Assembly (NCBI GenBank): GCA_033852165.1
Contig: JAWSUZ010000029.1
Location: 1 to 64,000, forward strand
DNA length: 64,000 bases
Reading direction: 5' to 3'
From: Agarilytica sp033852165
GTDB taxonomy: Bacteria; Pseudomonadota; Gammaproteobacteria; Pseudomonadales; Cellvibrionaceae
In this document: in pieces, positions 9,282 to 18,760 of the stretch
Layout of the letters: each line of letters begins with the position of its first letter
How positions within the stretch are numbered: the stretch's first letter is position 1
The notes under the pieces: generated by a model
Seen by the model: the letters and a program-made list of their open reading frames with translations, nothing else
Database searches by the model: none
What the model was told of the DNA's origin: nothing
Position numbers and translations under genes: made by a program

Positions 9282-9917
9282 ATGCAGAATAAAACAAACA
9301 TCACAGTCCTTTACCAAGACGAGGACTTCATTGCGGTAGAGAAACCATCAGGACTGCTCTGTGTGCCAGGCTTAGTCGAACCTGACAACCTCTTCGATCG
9401 AGTCAAAAGCGCCTTCCCCAATGCCCGAGTCGTTCATCGTTTGGATATGTACACTTCTGGGATCGTTCTATTTGGACTTCATTATGAGGCACAAAAAGGA
9501 CTAAACCAGTTATTTGAAAAGCGCTTAATCGAAAAACAATACATTGCTATTGTGGACGGCCTGATCGAAGAAGAGCTCGGCGAAATTCATTCCGCTATAA
9601 TTTGTGATTGGCCAAATCGCCCGCGACAAAAATTAGACTGGATCAATGGCAAGCATGCCAGCACACATTATCGAATTTTATCGCGAGATAAGGCAGACAA
9701 CTCTACGCGCGTATTGCTCAAACCCGTTACAGGAAGGACTCACCAGCTGCGTGTTCATATGCTTCAAATTGGGCACCCCATTTTAGGTGATCAGCTGTAT
9801 CCAAAAAACGGGTCCAACCTAAAACGGAAACGTCTCACGTTACACGCAGAAGAGCTGGCCTTTAATCACCCGATCACTAACGGCCCAATAAAGATTTGTT
9901 CACAAGTACAATTCTAG
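9282..9917 (+). CDS. RluA-family pseudouridine synthase
   Basis: A 211-residue enzyme that isomerises uridine to pseudouridine in structural RNA. The catalytic aspartate lies in the signature VHRLDMYTSG, and a second conserved block is GRTHQLRVHM. There is no S4 domain, and the size matches RluA (23S rRNA U746 / tRNA U32) more than RluC or RluD. The exact target cannot be proved from sequence. It lies on the plus strand between two minus-strand parts of what is a continuous tmk-holB operon in related genomes. Confidence 0.88.
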   Translation: MQNKTNITVLYQDEDFIAVEKPSGLLCVPGLVEPDNLFDRVKSAFPNARVVHRLDMYTSGIVLFGLHYEAQKGLNQLFEKRLIEKQYIAIVDGLIEEELGEIHSAIICDWPNRPRQKLDWINGKHASTHYRILSRDKADNSTRVLLKPVTGRTHQLRVHMLQIGHPILGDQLYPKNGSNLKRKRLTLHAEELAFNHPITNGPIKICSQVQF

Positions 9918-9944
9918 AAAGTACAAACAGATAGCGATCAACAA

Positions 9945-10562
9945 TTAAAATAATGAATCCACTACGCTAGCAATTTTTGCTTGGACATCGGCCAAAGCCT
10001 GCCCCGCATCAATCACATGGTAGCGTTCTGGATTAGCTTTCACTCTATCCAAATAGCCTTTACGAACATTTTCAAAAAACGCAATTTTTTCATTTTCAAA
10101 ACGATCTAGCTCTGCTCGCTGGCTGGCTCTCTCCAAACCAACTTTGACATCGATATCCAAAATAAACGTTGAATCGGGATGAAGTTTATTTTGCACCAAC
10201 AATTCTAGCTGAGAAATTTTTTCAAGAGACAAGCCACGACCATAACCTTGATATGCATATGTTGCATCGGTGAATCGATCAGACAGCACCCACAAACCTC
10301 TATCCAGCGCGGGTCGAATAACGGTGTTTAAATGCTGAGCTCGCGCAGCAAATATTATCAATAACTCCGCCGTCGCATCAAATACTTCATCTCGATTAGC
10401 CAATAGTAATTCACGTAGTTCTTCGGCTAGAGGCGTACCACCCGGCTCTCGCGTCATCATAACCTCAACCCCGTGCGACTCCAACCTGTCTTTTATGAAA
10501 GATAGATTAGTAGATTTACCAACGCCCTCGGTACCTTCAATCGTTAGAAACTTACCTTTCAT
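9945..10562 (-). CDS. tmk: Thymidylate kinase
   Basis: A 205-residue dTMP kinase, making dTDP for DNA synthesis. The P-loop is EGTEGVGKSTN at residues 8-18, the DR(Y/F) motif is SDRFTDATYAYQG, and the arginine-containing LID region follows about residue 140. It overlaps the end of mltG by one base and closes the fatty-acid/mltG operon. The product is cytoplasmic and of normal length. Confidence 0.95.
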   Translation of the reverse strand: MKGKFLTIEGTEGVGKSTNLSFIKDRLESHGVEVMMTREPGGTPLAEELRELLLANRDEVFDATAELLIIFAARAQHLNTVIRPALDRGLWVLSDRFTDATYAYQGYGRGLSLEKISQLELLVQNKLHPDSTFILDIDVKVGLERASQRAELDRFENEKIAFFENVRKGYLDRVKANPERYHVIDAGQALADVQAKIASVVDSLF

Positions 10563-11614
10563 TACCCCTCTCCCACAGAGGCTGAAGCGGGGCTCGACCG
10601 ATAGTCACTTCGACGTTTTTTTTGAAACCGTCTAACTGCATTATTATGTTCGGTTATCGTCTTAGAAAAGTAGTGTGTTCCATCGCCCTTCGCAACAAAA
10701 TAAAGCGTAGCACCCGGCTCAGGATGTAAAGCGGCATTAATCGCCTTCCGGCCCGGCATTGCAATCGGCGTAGGCGGTAAACCATTAATAAGATAGGTGT
10801 TATATGGTGTAGCGGTTCGGAGGTCTTTTCTGCGAATATTGCCCTGATAAGAATCCCCCATTCCATAGATCACTGTTGGATCGGTTTGCAAACGCATGCC
10901 TTTCCTCAAGCGTCGAACAAAAACCCCTGCTATCTGTGCCCTTTCGTGACCGGCTCCGGTTTCTTTCTCGATAATAGACGCCATAATTAAAGCCTCGTAG
11001 GCATTTTTATAAGGCAAGCCTTCTTCTCGATCCAACCACTCTTCAGCTAGAACAAATGTCATTTTTTTGTACGAGCGCTGCAGTATGGAGAGATCAGAAT
11101 CACCCGCTGCAAACTGATAGGTATCCGGGTAAAACCAACCTTCTAAATGATCAATTGGAATATCTGCCTCAAGCATTTTTCCCAATGCATTCGCCCCGGT
11201 CAATGTTTTAGCAATATTATCTTTACTGTGAATTTCAGACAGGAAGCTACTAAACCGGTGCCCTTCAACAAGAGTAATTTGGTGCTGAACGATAATCCCC
11301 TGGTGAATACTACGTAATATAGCAACAGGTGATTCATTTTTATTAAGCCTGTACTCTCCTGCCCGAATCGAGGCTAAGTCAAAAATACGCGCATAAAGCA
11401 CCCAGACCCTAGGCCAACGAATTACACCATTAGCGTTCAGATCTTTTGCAACAAAGTGTAACGATGAACCTGCCTCAACGACGTAAGTAATATTATCTTC
11501 AAAAGAGGCATGCTCCGTATGCAGCCACTGCCAGACGAACACACCCATAGCAGCTAATGTAAGCAAAGCCCACATAATTAAAGCAAAAAGAATTTTCAGC
11601 GGGCTAATGGTCAT
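10562..11614 (-). CDS. mltG: Endolytic murein transglycosylase MltG
   Basis: A 350-residue inner-membrane protein with one N-terminal transmembrane helix (about residues 8-28) and a periplasmic YceG/MltG domain. The catalytic glutamate is in SIIEKETG, followed by the conserved QIAGVFVRRLRKGMRLQTDPTVIYG region. MltG cuts nascent glycan strands and is thought to set the chain terminus during peptidoglycan synthesis. It overlaps pabC by 4 nt, showing translational coupling, as in the usual pabC-mltG-tmk arrangement. Confidence 0.95.
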   Translation of the reverse strand: MTISPLKILFALIMWALLTLAAMGVFVWQWLHTEHASFEDNITYVVEAGSSLHFVAKDLNANGVIRWPRVWVLYARIFDLASIRAGEYRLNKNESPVAILRSIHQGIIVQHQITLVEGHRFSSFLSEIHSKDNIAKTLTGANALGKMLEADIPIDHLEGWFYPDTYQFAAGDSDLSILQRSYKKMTFVLAEEWLDREEGLPYKNAYEALIMASIIEKETGAGHERAQIAGVFVRRLRKGMRLQTDPTVIYGMGDSYQGNIRRKDLRTATPYNTYLINGLPPTPIAMPGRKAINAALHPEPGATLYFVAKGDGTHYFSKTITEHNNAVRRFQKKRRSDYRSSPASASVGEG

Positions 11615-12471
11615 ATATTCTCTTTAAAATTATCTAAAGCTGACTGCAAACGAAGGCAGGTAGTATTGCCGCCACCCTTGATTTTCACTCCATCAATTTC
11701 ATTTATCCGTGTAAAGCCTCGCACGGCATTACAGATAAAAACCGCTTCGCTCGCAACCAAGTCCGACAGAAAAAGGCTTACCTCTCTCACTTCGAAGCCA
11801 ATTTTTTTCGCCAACTTTTGCATGACCAAGGTGCGCATCACACCGCGAACACCACATGTTTTTAGAGTAGGAGTAAGGAGCGTCGCCCCCTGAACAAGAA
11901 AAACATTATGATGCATAGTTTCGATGACATGCTGATCTTGATCAAGAAATAGCACTTCTTGATTTTCTGCTCTGTCGAGCTGCGCACCAAGAATGTAAAC
12001 CAGGCGGTTAAGGTGTTTTATTCCAGCTAAAAGCGGTACGTGAGGTAAATGGACCGAAGATGTGAGCAGGTTGAGCTCACTTATCGCGGAAGGAAATTCA
12101 ATCACGGACAAGCTAAGCACGATATTCGGATTCAACGTTACTGACGGAGGATAACAACCAGCCCCTCCCACTCCACGAGTCAAAATTATTTTAATTTTTG
12201 CTGTGGAAATTTCAGATTGCTTCGCACTGGCAACAAGTTGTAACAACTGCTCTTTAAGACTGTTTTGATCAAGAGGGATTTTTAAGCGAGCGCTATCAGA
12301 CGATAAACGAGCAAGATGAAATTCGAGTAGAGGAATCCCACCGTTGCAAAACAACATGGATTCAAATAACCCGTCACCAAATGCAAAGCCTCTATCTTCT
12401 ATAAGGGGGTTACAACTTAAAACCCCATTTACGAAGCTTAGGCTCTGCTCTGTATTTTCACCCTGGGTCAT
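11611..12471 (-). CDS. pabC: Aminodeoxychorismate lyase
   Basis: A 286-residue PLP enzyme of fold type IV (class IV aminotransferase family). It turns 4-amino-4-deoxychorismate into 4-aminobenzoate and pyruvate for folate synthesis. The N-terminal DRGFAFGDGLFE segment and the Schiff-base lysine in LAGIKHLNRL are visible. It follows fabF by 27 nt and overlaps mltG. Branched-chain or D-amino-acid aminotransferases share the fold, but the fabF-pabC-mltG context supports PabC. Confidence 0.9.
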   Translation of the reverse strand: MTQGENTEQSLSFVNGVLSCNPLIEDRGFAFGDGLFESMLFCNGGIPLLEFHLARLSSDSARLKIPLDQNSLKEQLLQLVASAKQSEISTAKIKIILTRGVGGAGCYPPSVTLNPNIVLSLSVIEFPSAISELNLLTSSVHLPHVPLLAGIKHLNRLVYILGAQLDRAENQEVLFLDQDQHVIETMHHNVFLVQGATLLTPTLKTCGVRGVMRTLVMQKLAKKIGFEVREVSLFLSDLVASEAVFICNAVRGFTRINEIDGVKIKGGGNTTCLRLQSALDNFKENI

Positions 12472-12498
12472 TTCATTGCCAGACGCGCGAATTAGGAA

Positions 12499-13743
12499 TC
12501 AATTAAACTTTCGGAATACCAAAGTACCGTTTGTACCACCAAACCCAAAGGAATTACTCATAACAACGTCAATCTTCATCTCTTGAGCTGTATGCGGCAC
12601 AAAATTAAGATCGCAACCTTCATCAGGATCATCAAGATTAATCGTTGGCGGAGCGACCTGATCACGGATCGCAAGCGCGGAGAAAACAGCCTCTACTGCG
12701 CCTGAAGCACCCAACAAATGCCCAATCATTGACTTGGTAGAACTAACCGCTAATTTATAAGCATGATCACCGAATACGCCTTTCAGCGCTTTACACTCGG
12801 CAAGATCCCCCAGAGGAGTTGATGTGCCGTGAGCATTAATATAATCCACGTCTTCAGGCGATATTTGCGCATCATTCAGCGCATTAGCCATTGAAAGTTC
12901 CGCACCTTCACCAGAAGGAGATGTTATGTGATAAGCATCTCCACTAGCGCCGAAACCAATCAATTCTGCGTAAATTTTAGCTCCTCGCTTTTGAGCATGC
13001 TCTAGGCTTTCAAGAACCAATACACCGGCACCATCACCCAAAACAAAGCCATCTCGACTTTTATCCCACGGCCGACTGGCGCCCTCAGGATTATCATTAT
13101 TCTTTGAAAGTGCACGAGCAGCACCGAAGCCACCAATGCCAACACGAGTTGTGGCCATTTCTGCACCACCAGCAACCATCACATCGGCTGTACCATACAT
13201 GATCTCTCTGGCAGCAAGGCCTATGCAGTGCGTTCCTGATGCGCAGGCAGTAGCAACCGCAAGATTAATACCTTTAAAGCCATAACGAATAGAGAGATTA
13301 CCGGCGACCATATTGATGATCGACCCGGGAACGAAAAATGGCGAGACTCGCCGAGGTCCCTTGTCCCGAATGGTAGAAGCGGCTTCTTCAATACCGCCTA
13401 AACCACCGATGCCAGAACCGATAATACAACCAACTCGAGCCGCATTTTCATCTGTCACTGTAATGCCAGAATCTTCAACAGCCTGTATACCCGCAGCCAT
13501 TCCATACTGAAGGAATGTATCCATTTTTCTAGCTGTCTTAACATCGAGATATGGAGATAAATCGAAATCCCGCACAGACGCACTAATTTTAGTCCCAAAC
13601 GCTGCTGGATCAAACTGGGTGATTGTACGGATACCACTTTTCCCGTTAAGGATGCTATCCCAGGTTTGCTTAACATCGTGACCAACCGAACTGATAACAC
13701 CCAGCCCCGTCACTACAACCCGATTGCGACTCACACGACTCAC
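12499..13743 (-). CDS. fabF: 3-oxoacyl-ACP synthase II
   Basis: A 414-residue condensing enzyme extending acyl-ACP with malonyl-ACP. The Cys-His-His triad is clear: TACASGTHC, NAHGTSTPLGD and MIGHLLGASG. The start is a GTG at 13743, five bases after an AGGAGG ribosome binding site; a nearby ATG is out of frame and runs straight into TGA. It lies between acpP and pabC. A terminator-like hairpin separates it from acpP, so part of the acpP transcript probably stops before fabF. Confidence 0.96.
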   Translation of the reverse strand: MSRVSRNRVVVTGLGVISSVGHDVKQTWDSILNGKSGIRTITQFDPAAFGTKISASVRDFDLSPYLDVKTARKMDTFLQYGMAAGIQAVEDSGITVTDENAARVGCIIGSGIGGLGGIEEAASTIRDKGPRRVSPFFVPGSIINMVAGNLSIRYGFKGINLAVATACASGTHCIGLAAREIMYGTADVMVAGGAEMATTRVGIGGFGAARALSKNNDNPEGASRPWDKSRDGFVLGDGAGVLVLESLEHAQKRGAKIYAELIGFGASGDAYHITSPSGEGAELSMANALNDAQISPEDVDYINAHGTSTPLGDLAECKALKGVFGDHAYKLAVSSTKSMIGHLLGASGAVEAVFSALAIRDQVAPPTINLDDPDEGCDLNFVPHTAQEMKIDVVMSNSFGFGGTNGTLVFRKFN

Positions 13744-13808
13744 ATTAGCCTCCTAACAAGCGGCTACCGATAACCGGCAAAGAAAATAGAAAATGGAAAA
13801 CAGAATAA

Positions 13809-13848
13809 AATAAAAGCCGCACTATTCAACATAGATACGGCTTTTATT
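13809..13848 (-). terminator. Intrinsic terminator after acpP
   Basis: An 11-bp stem (13809-13819 with 13838-13848), with additional CTAT/ATAG pairing inside the loop, is followed on the minus strand by the U-rich TTTTATTTTATT. It begins about 30 nt after the acpP stop. It should end a large share of acpP messages and reduce fabF relative to acpP. Confidence 0.82.
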
Positions 13849-13876
13849 AAAAGATTCAACAACAAGAAATAGCAAA

Positions 13877-14113
13877 TTACGCTTGATTTGAGTTGATGTA
13901 GTCAATTGCTAACTGAACAGTAGTAATTTTTTCAGCTTCTTCATCAGGAATTTCTGTTTCGAATTCTTCCTCTAAAGCCATTACTAATTCAACGGTGTCT
14001 AAAGAATCTGCACCAAGGTCTTCAACAAAAGATGCCTCGTTTTTTACTTCGTCTTCTTTAACGCCTAGTTGTTCTGCGACAATTTTTTTAACGCGTTCTT
14101 CAATGCTGCTCAT
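13877..14113 (-). CDS. acpP: Acyl carrier protein
   Basis: A 78-residue acidic four-helix carrier. The phosphopantetheine attachment serine is in the DSLDTVELV motif. The open frame continues 16 codons further upstream, but the family start MSSIEERVKKIVAEQLG gives the ATG at 14113. It sits in the canonical fabG-acpP-fabF order. The protein carries growing acyl chains on the 4'-phosphopantetheine thiol for FabD, FabG, FabF and PlsX, all encoded here. Confidence 0.96.
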   Translation of the reverse strand: MSSIEERVKKIVAEQLGVKEDEVKNEASFVEDLGADSLDTVELVMALEEEFETEIPDEEAEKITTVQLAIDYINSNQA

Positions 14114-14310
14114 AGTCGTTCTTAACTCCCAAAATGATCTCTTGTTAAGCCGTACAATCACGTGAATTCAATAAAACCTATTCACAAATGTAAGCTATAA
14201 AATAGCTCTGGCCAGTGCGTGCGCGCATTTTAACGCTATTTCCACCGCTTGTAACGCCTGAATCAAGAAAAGTTTAAAAAAATATCATTTAACTCAGCCA
14301 AATCAATGAC

Positions 14311-15054
14311 TTAGCACATGTAAAGACCACCATTAACATGGATAGTTTCACCTGTTACATAGCTTGAGTCGTCACCACTCAAGAATTTGACCACCTTCGC
14401 GATCTCTTCAGGCTGACCAAGGCGGGCCAAAGGTATGCCGCCCAGCATCAAGTTCTTTTGCTCATCGGTAAGCACATCCGTCATATCTGTATCGATAAAA
14501 CCGGGCGCCACAGCATTTACAGTCACGTTACGCGAGCCCACTTCTTTCGCCAGCGATCGTGTAAACCCCGACACTCCAGCTTTAGTCGCTGCATAGTTCG
14601 TCTGACCGGCGTTACCCATCTGACCTACAACAGAAGAAATGTTGATAATCCGACCCCATCGAGCTTTCATCATTCCGCGCATACAAGCTTTACTCAGACG
14701 ATAAACAGCGCTCAGGTTGGTATTGATCACGTCAAACCACTCTTCTTCACTCATACGCATCAACAAATTATCTTTTGTGATGCCCGCATTGTTCACCAAT
14801 ATAACAGGGACGCCATAAGCCTCTTTAATCGCAGCCATAACCTTAGCAACAGACTCCACATCGGTTACATTCAACATCATGCCCTGCCCTTTAAGGCCCT
14901 TCTCTTTAAAGCGAGCCGTAATTTTTTCTGCTCCAGCTTCGGTAGTTGCAGTGCCGATAACAGTAGCGCCTTCAGCACCTAAGGTATCCGAGATTGCCGC
15001 ACCAATACCGCGACTTGCGCCAGTAACCAGCGCGATTTTATCTTCTAAAGACAT
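14311..15054 (-). CDS. fabG: 3-oxoacyl-ACP reductase
   Basis: A 247-residue short-chain dehydrogenase that reduces 3-oxoacyl-ACP with NADPH. The dinucleotide motif is TGASRGIG, followed by NNAG and the catalytic YAATKAG, with the C-terminal HVNGGLYM ending typical of FabG. It follows fabD by 11 nt and precedes acpP with a 197-nt gap that may contain an acpP promoter. Confidence 0.96.
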   Translation of the reverse strand: MSLEDKIALVTGASRGIGAAISDTLGAEGATVIGTATTEAGAEKITARFKEKGLKGQGMMLNVTDVESVAKVMAAIKEAYGVPVILVNNAGITKDNLLMRMSEEEWFDVINTNLSAVYRLSKACMRGMMKARWGRIINISSVVGQMGNAGQTNYAATKAGVSGFTRSLAKEVGSRNVTVNAVAPGFIDTDMTDVLTDEQKNLMLGGIPLARLGQPEEIAKVVKFLSGDDSSYVTGETIHVNGGLYMC

Positions 15055-15065
15055 AAGTCCCCCTA

Positions 15066-16004
15066 TTATTGTTGTATTGATTCGATTGCTGACGCCAAAG
15101 CGTCCGGCTTATCAATTGCGAAAGAGCTGATCGATTTATCAATGCGACGATTCAAGCCACTTAAAACCTTACCTGGGCCACACTCGACAGACTGCGTAAT
15201 GCCCTTACTGACGAGAGCCTGAACACAAGACACCCATTTTACAGGGCTATATATTTGTTCAACCATTACCCGCTTTATTTTTTCTCCGTCACCTTCCGTC
15301 TGAGCACTAACATTGTGCACAATCGGTATCTTAGGCTGGTTAAATGTTGTTGCCATTATTTCAGCCTCCAGACGATCTGCAGCAGGCTTCATCAGAGACG
15401 TATGGAAAGGTGCGCTTACGGGCAAAGACATGGCTTTTTTGGCCCCGGCCTCTCGACACGCTTCAATAGCCTTTCCAACACTGCCAGCACTGCCAGCAAT
15501 AACCAACTGCCCCGGAGAATTGTAATTAACCGGCGAGACCACGCCGCTCGAAGAAAGGTCTGTGCATATTTTTTCAACAATCTCATCGGCAAGACCGATG
15601 ATGGCAGCCATCGCCCCCTCTCCCGCAGGCACTGCATCTTGCATATACTGACCACGCAAACGAACAAGTTTTACAGCGTCTTGAAAAGACACCACTTCGG
15701 ACGCCACTAGCGCAGACCACTCACCCAAACTATGTCCAGCCAAAAGCGCAGGCGTACTGCCATTTTGATCTTGCCAAATTCGCCAAAGAGCAATACTACA
15801 TGTCAGCAAAATCGGCTGAGTAACTTCAGTCAAATTGAGTTTTTCTTGAGGACCCTCTTTTACTGTTTCCCACACGTCATAACCCAAGGCTTCAGAGGCC
15901 TCCCGAAACGTAGACTGAAATAATTCACTGGATTCAAAATCAGCCAGCATGCCAACTTTTTGAGACCCTTGACCGGGAAATATTATTGCGAGATTTTCTT
16001 TCAT
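15066..16004 (-). CDS. fabD: Malonyl-CoA:ACP transacylase
   Basis: The enzyme moves malonate from CoA to ACP. The nucleophile elbow is GHSLGEWSAL, the N-terminal motif is FPGQGSQ, and the catalytic histidine follows in APFHTSLM. The frame is open to a TTG at 16016, but the ATG at 16004 matches the family start (MKENLAIIFPGQGSQ) and gives 312 residues. It lies between plsX and fabG. There is no fabH between plsX and fabD, unlike the enterobacterial cluster. Confidence 0.95.
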   Translation of the reverse strand: MKENLAIIFPGQGSQKVGMLADFESSELFQSTFREASEALGYDVWETVKEGPQEKLNLTEVTQPILLTCSIALWRIWQDQNGSTPALLAGHSLGEWSALVASEVVSFQDAVKLVRLRGQYMQDAVPAGEGAMAAIIGLADEIVEKICTDLSSSGVVSPVNYNSPGQLVIAGSAGSVGKAIEACREAGAKKAMSLPVSAPFHTSLMKPAADRLEAEIMATTFNQPKIPIVHNVSAQTEGDGEKIKRVMVEQIYSPVKWVSCVQALVSKGITQSVECGPGKVLSGLNRRIDKSISSFAIDKPDALASAIESIQQ

Positions 16005-16047
16005 GACACTGATCAACCACGTTAATTAAACCATTAAACAAACAACT

Positions 16048-17043
16048 TTAAGTGAAGCTAGCCTCTAACCTATTTGGAATATCCGCCTCGACTTGCGACT
16101 TAGCCGCAAACAAAGCCTCACAAAAACCATCCTCATCAGCCCCTCCATGACTCTTAACAACCACCTTTTTCAAACCAAGCAAAGCGGCACCATTATATTT
16201 TGATGGATCAAAGCGCTCTCGCCAATCCTTTAGAGCAGATCGGCTCACAAAACCCAATATGCGCCGCCATAAGCTACCCGAGAATTCCTGCCTAAAGCTT
16301 TCCAGAATAAACTGAGTCGCGCCTTCACTCACTTTCAAAGCGACATTGCCAACAAAACCATCACAAACAATCACGTCGACATTGCCACTGTATAAATGAT
16401 TACCTTCCACAAACCCAGTAAAGCGAAGCCCTGAGCACTCATCCATTAATGCGTAAGCGTGTTTGATATCAGCATTACCCTTGGAGCTCTCTGCACCCAC
16501 ATTCAGTAAAGCTACACCAGGATCAACACAACCATTAACCTTAGCCAGGGCCGCCCCCATAACTGCAAACTGTAAAAGCTGCTCAGGAGAACAATTCAAA
16601 TTTGCCCCCAAATCCAAAAGATAGCTAATGCCACTTGCGGTGGGAATGGGTTTACAAATAGCCGGTCGATTCATGCCGTTAATCGTTTCAACTAAAAAAC
16701 GACTCATTGCCATCAGGGCCCCAGTATTACCGGCGCTCACGCAAGCCTGCGCATCGCCACGGGACAAACTCTCCAGAGCACACCACATGGAAGACTGACG
16801 CTTATTGCGATAGGCCGAACCAGGAGCATCTCCCATTTCAACAATTTGCTCACAATGAACTAGATTAATACGCTCGCGTAGAGAGGAGCTAGGAAGAAGG
16901 GGTTCGATCGCATCACTTTTACCAAAGAGACATACATCGAAATCATTTTGAGCGGATAGAAATTTTAGGGTCGCTGGAACGCAAAGACGGGGACCTTGGT
17001 CCCCGCCCATCGCATCAATAGCAATTTTTTGTCTTAGCGACAA
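16048..17043 (-). CDS. plsX: Phosphate acyltransferase PlsX
   Basis: A 331-residue enzyme making acyl-phosphate from acyl-ACP for phospholipid synthesis. The N-terminal IAIDAMGGDQGP and the GNTGALMAMSRF motif are diagnostic. The start appears to be TTG, two bases after the rpmF stop; no ATG fits the conserved N-terminus. The rpmF-plsX coupling is conserved in bacteria and links lipid synthesis to ribosome production. Confidence 0.95.
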   Translation of the reverse strand: MSLRQKIAIDAMGGDQGPRLCVPATLKFLSAQNDFDVCLFGKSDAIEPLLPSSSLRERINLVHCEQIVEMGDAPGSAYRNKRQSSMWCALESLSRGDAQACVSAGNTGALMAMSRFLVETINGMNRPAICKPIPTASGISYLLDLGANLNCSPEQLLQFAVMGAALAKVNGCVDPGVALLNVGAESSKGNADIKHAYALMDECSGLRFTGFVEGNHLYSGNVDVIVCDGFVGNVALKVSEGATQFILESFRQEFSGSLWRRILGFVSRSALKDWRERFDPSKYNGAALLGLKKVVVKSHGGADEDGFCEALFAAKSQVEADIPNRLEASFT

Positions 17044-17045
17044 TC

Positions 17046-17228
17046 TTACTCGTCGTCAGCTATGTTGACAACTTTGCGACCCTGGTAAAAGCCGTCAGGT
17101 GTCACGTGGTGACGAAAATGCTTTTCACCCGTAGTTGGATCAACCGACAAAGTGCTTTTAGTCAAAGCATCATGTGAACGACGCATGCCGCGACGTGAAC
17201 GGGTTTTTTTACTTTTTTGTACTGCCAT
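17046..17228 (-). CDS. rpmF: Ribosomal protein bL32
   Basis: A 60-residue basic protein of the large ribosomal subunit, starting MAVQKSKKTRSRRGMRRSHD with the initiator ATG at 17228. The open frame has nine further codons upstream that are not conserved. It lacks the zinc-binding cysteines of some L32 proteins and ends in the common GFYQGRKVV region. It lies between yceD and plsX. Confidence 0.96.
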   Translation of the reverse strand: MAVQKSKKTRSRRGMRRSHDALTKSTLSVDPTTGEKHFRHHVTPDGFYQGRKVVNIADDE

Positions 17229-17296
17229 AGGTTTGACTCCAATATCTAAAACCAACAGCCTGGCTCACGCCAGTCTTATTGATCTAACAAAACGCT

Positions 17297-17839
17297 TTAC
17301 TGCTTTGAATCTTTATTTTTCAAAGCAGATAAAACGCTAAAGGGATTATCTTCTTTAGTCTCAGGTTCCAATAGCTCATCACCACTGGACATCAAGCTCG
17401 CATCGACACACTCGCTTTCATGGTATGAAACAACGGGCAAAGAAAGCAAAAGCTCATCTTCTACTAAGGTGTAAACATCCACCTCGTCTTCATCAACTAT
17501 CCAAGGATCTAACGCCCCTGATAGTGCTTTAGCCTCGTCTTCATTCCTCACAATACAAATCGAAACACTGACTTCAACAGCATTCGCAGGTATTGATTGA
17601 AGGCAGCGTTGACACTGATAAACCAGCTTCGCCGACACCTTCCCACTCACTATCATTTTGCCATCTTCACGTATCGAAAAAGCGAGACGCGCATCGATAA
17701 CGCCGATAGAATCAACGGCTTCTGCAAGCCTAGTCATTACCGTGCTTTCGACTGGACCTTCAATCACGACCTCACCGTACGCGAGTTTTCGCGGACTAAT
17801 TAGGCGTGGAAGTTGTTGCAATAGTGAGCCCTCAGACAT
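17297..17839 (-). CDS. yceD: YceD/DUF177 family protein
   Basis: A 180-residue protein of the DUF177 family, encoded upstream of rpmF in most bacteria and connected in the literature to 23S rRNA accumulation. The usual features are the N-terminal PRLISPRKLAYGE, the central VYQCQRCLQSIP with its CxxC, and a C-terminal acidic segment. The start was placed at the ATG at 17839 because the upstream 22 codons do not resemble the family. It is the first gene of the fatty-acid operon here. Confidence 0.88.
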   Translation of the reverse strand: MSEGSLLQQLPRLISPRKLAYGEVVIEGPVESTVMTRLAEAVDSIGVIDARLAFSIREDGKMIVSGKVSAKLVYQCQRCLQSIPANAVEVSVSICIVRNEDEAKALSGALDPWIVDEDEVDVYTLVEDELLLSLPVVSYHESECVDASLMSSGDELLEPETKEDNPFSVLSALKNKDSKQ

Positions 17840-17934
17840 AAGCGCGCAATGATAGGGAGTTGTCCTACCCCTGTCAAAGAAAAACACACAAATACGCCAC
17901 AACACGCCACCTTTAATATTAGCTTTGAGTCATT

Positions 17935-18588
17935 ATGATGAATTCGGTCCCAAGCCCCGCCATTCCTAGCTCCTTAACCACCAAATTAATCCTCGCTTCT
18001 AGCTCTCCCTATCGAAAAGCTCAGCTAGTAGAGCGCTTTGGGCTCAACCTAGAATGCCTCAGCCCCAACATCGATGAATCCCCCTTAAATGGCGAAACGC
18101 CCAAAGCAACCGCTCTCCGACTTTCAAAAGCCAAAGCCCTCTCAATTCAGGAGCGCATTCCCCGCAACACCTCAGCCTTGATTATCGCGGGGGATCAGAC
18201 AGCAGAATTCCAAGGCTTGCTACTCAAAAAACCGGGAAATCACGAATCTGCGACCATTCAACTTAGAGAATTTAGCGGACAGTGCATTACCTTTTACTCA
18301 GGCGTATGCCTTTTAGAAAGCCCACAAAGCAAAGCCCAAGTCAGCTGCATTGAAACCCATGTTCGTATGCGAACACTCAGTAACAAGCAAATTGAATCTT
18401 ACCTAAGAAGAGACACACCCTACGACTGCGTGGGTGCATTCAAAAATGAAACTCTTGGCATTGCGCTATTTGAAAGCATCGAAAGCTCAGACCCCAGCGC
18501 ACTGACAGGACTTCCCCTCATCACTCTAAACTCAATGCTCCTCAATGCTGGCTTCGACGTTCTAACAATGACCGAAGGGGCAAAATAG
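17935..18588 (+). CDS. Maf-family nucleotide pyrophosphatase
   Basis: A 217-residue Maf/HAM1-fold protein. The family blocks ILASSSPYRKAQL, NIDESP and IAGDQTAE are present. Such enzymes hydrolyse modified or non-canonical nucleoside triphosphates; the YceF subgroup prefers m7GTP and is encoded next to yceD-rpmF, as here, which favours that assignment. It runs divergently from yceD, with the promoters of both in the 95-nt gap. Confidence 0.85.
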   Translation: MMNSVPSPAIPSSLTTKLILASSSPYRKAQLVERFGLNLECLSPNIDESPLNGETPKATALRLSKAKALSIQERIPRNTSALIIAGDQTAEFQGLLLKKPGNHESATIQLREFSGQCITFYSGVCLLESPQSKAQVSCIETHVRMRTLSNKQIESYLRRDTPYDCVGAFKNETLGIALFESIESSDPSALTGLPLITLNSMLLNAGFDVLTMTEGAK

Positions 18589-18760
18589 TTAAGCAGGCAA
18601 AAAAAGAAAATAGTCGCCGCCAGACTATTGAGCCCGGCACAAACAAAACTGTAGCGCGGTGAAAAATCTTTAGCTCGATTTGCGCTAAGCGTATGCGCGT
18701 TTTAAATTTGTTCGCAACAGGCATCCAGCTAATTAGTCGAACACGGGCTATTTATACAAA

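Noticed and set aside
15066..17043. Missing fabH between plsX and fabD as a sign of deletion
   Set aside because: Pseudomonas-like genomes commonly lack fabH in this position, so it is not noteworthy.
17046..17255. Longer form of rpmF starting at 17255
   Set aside because: bL32 proteins begin MAVQ; the extra nine codons are not conserved, so 17228 was chosen.
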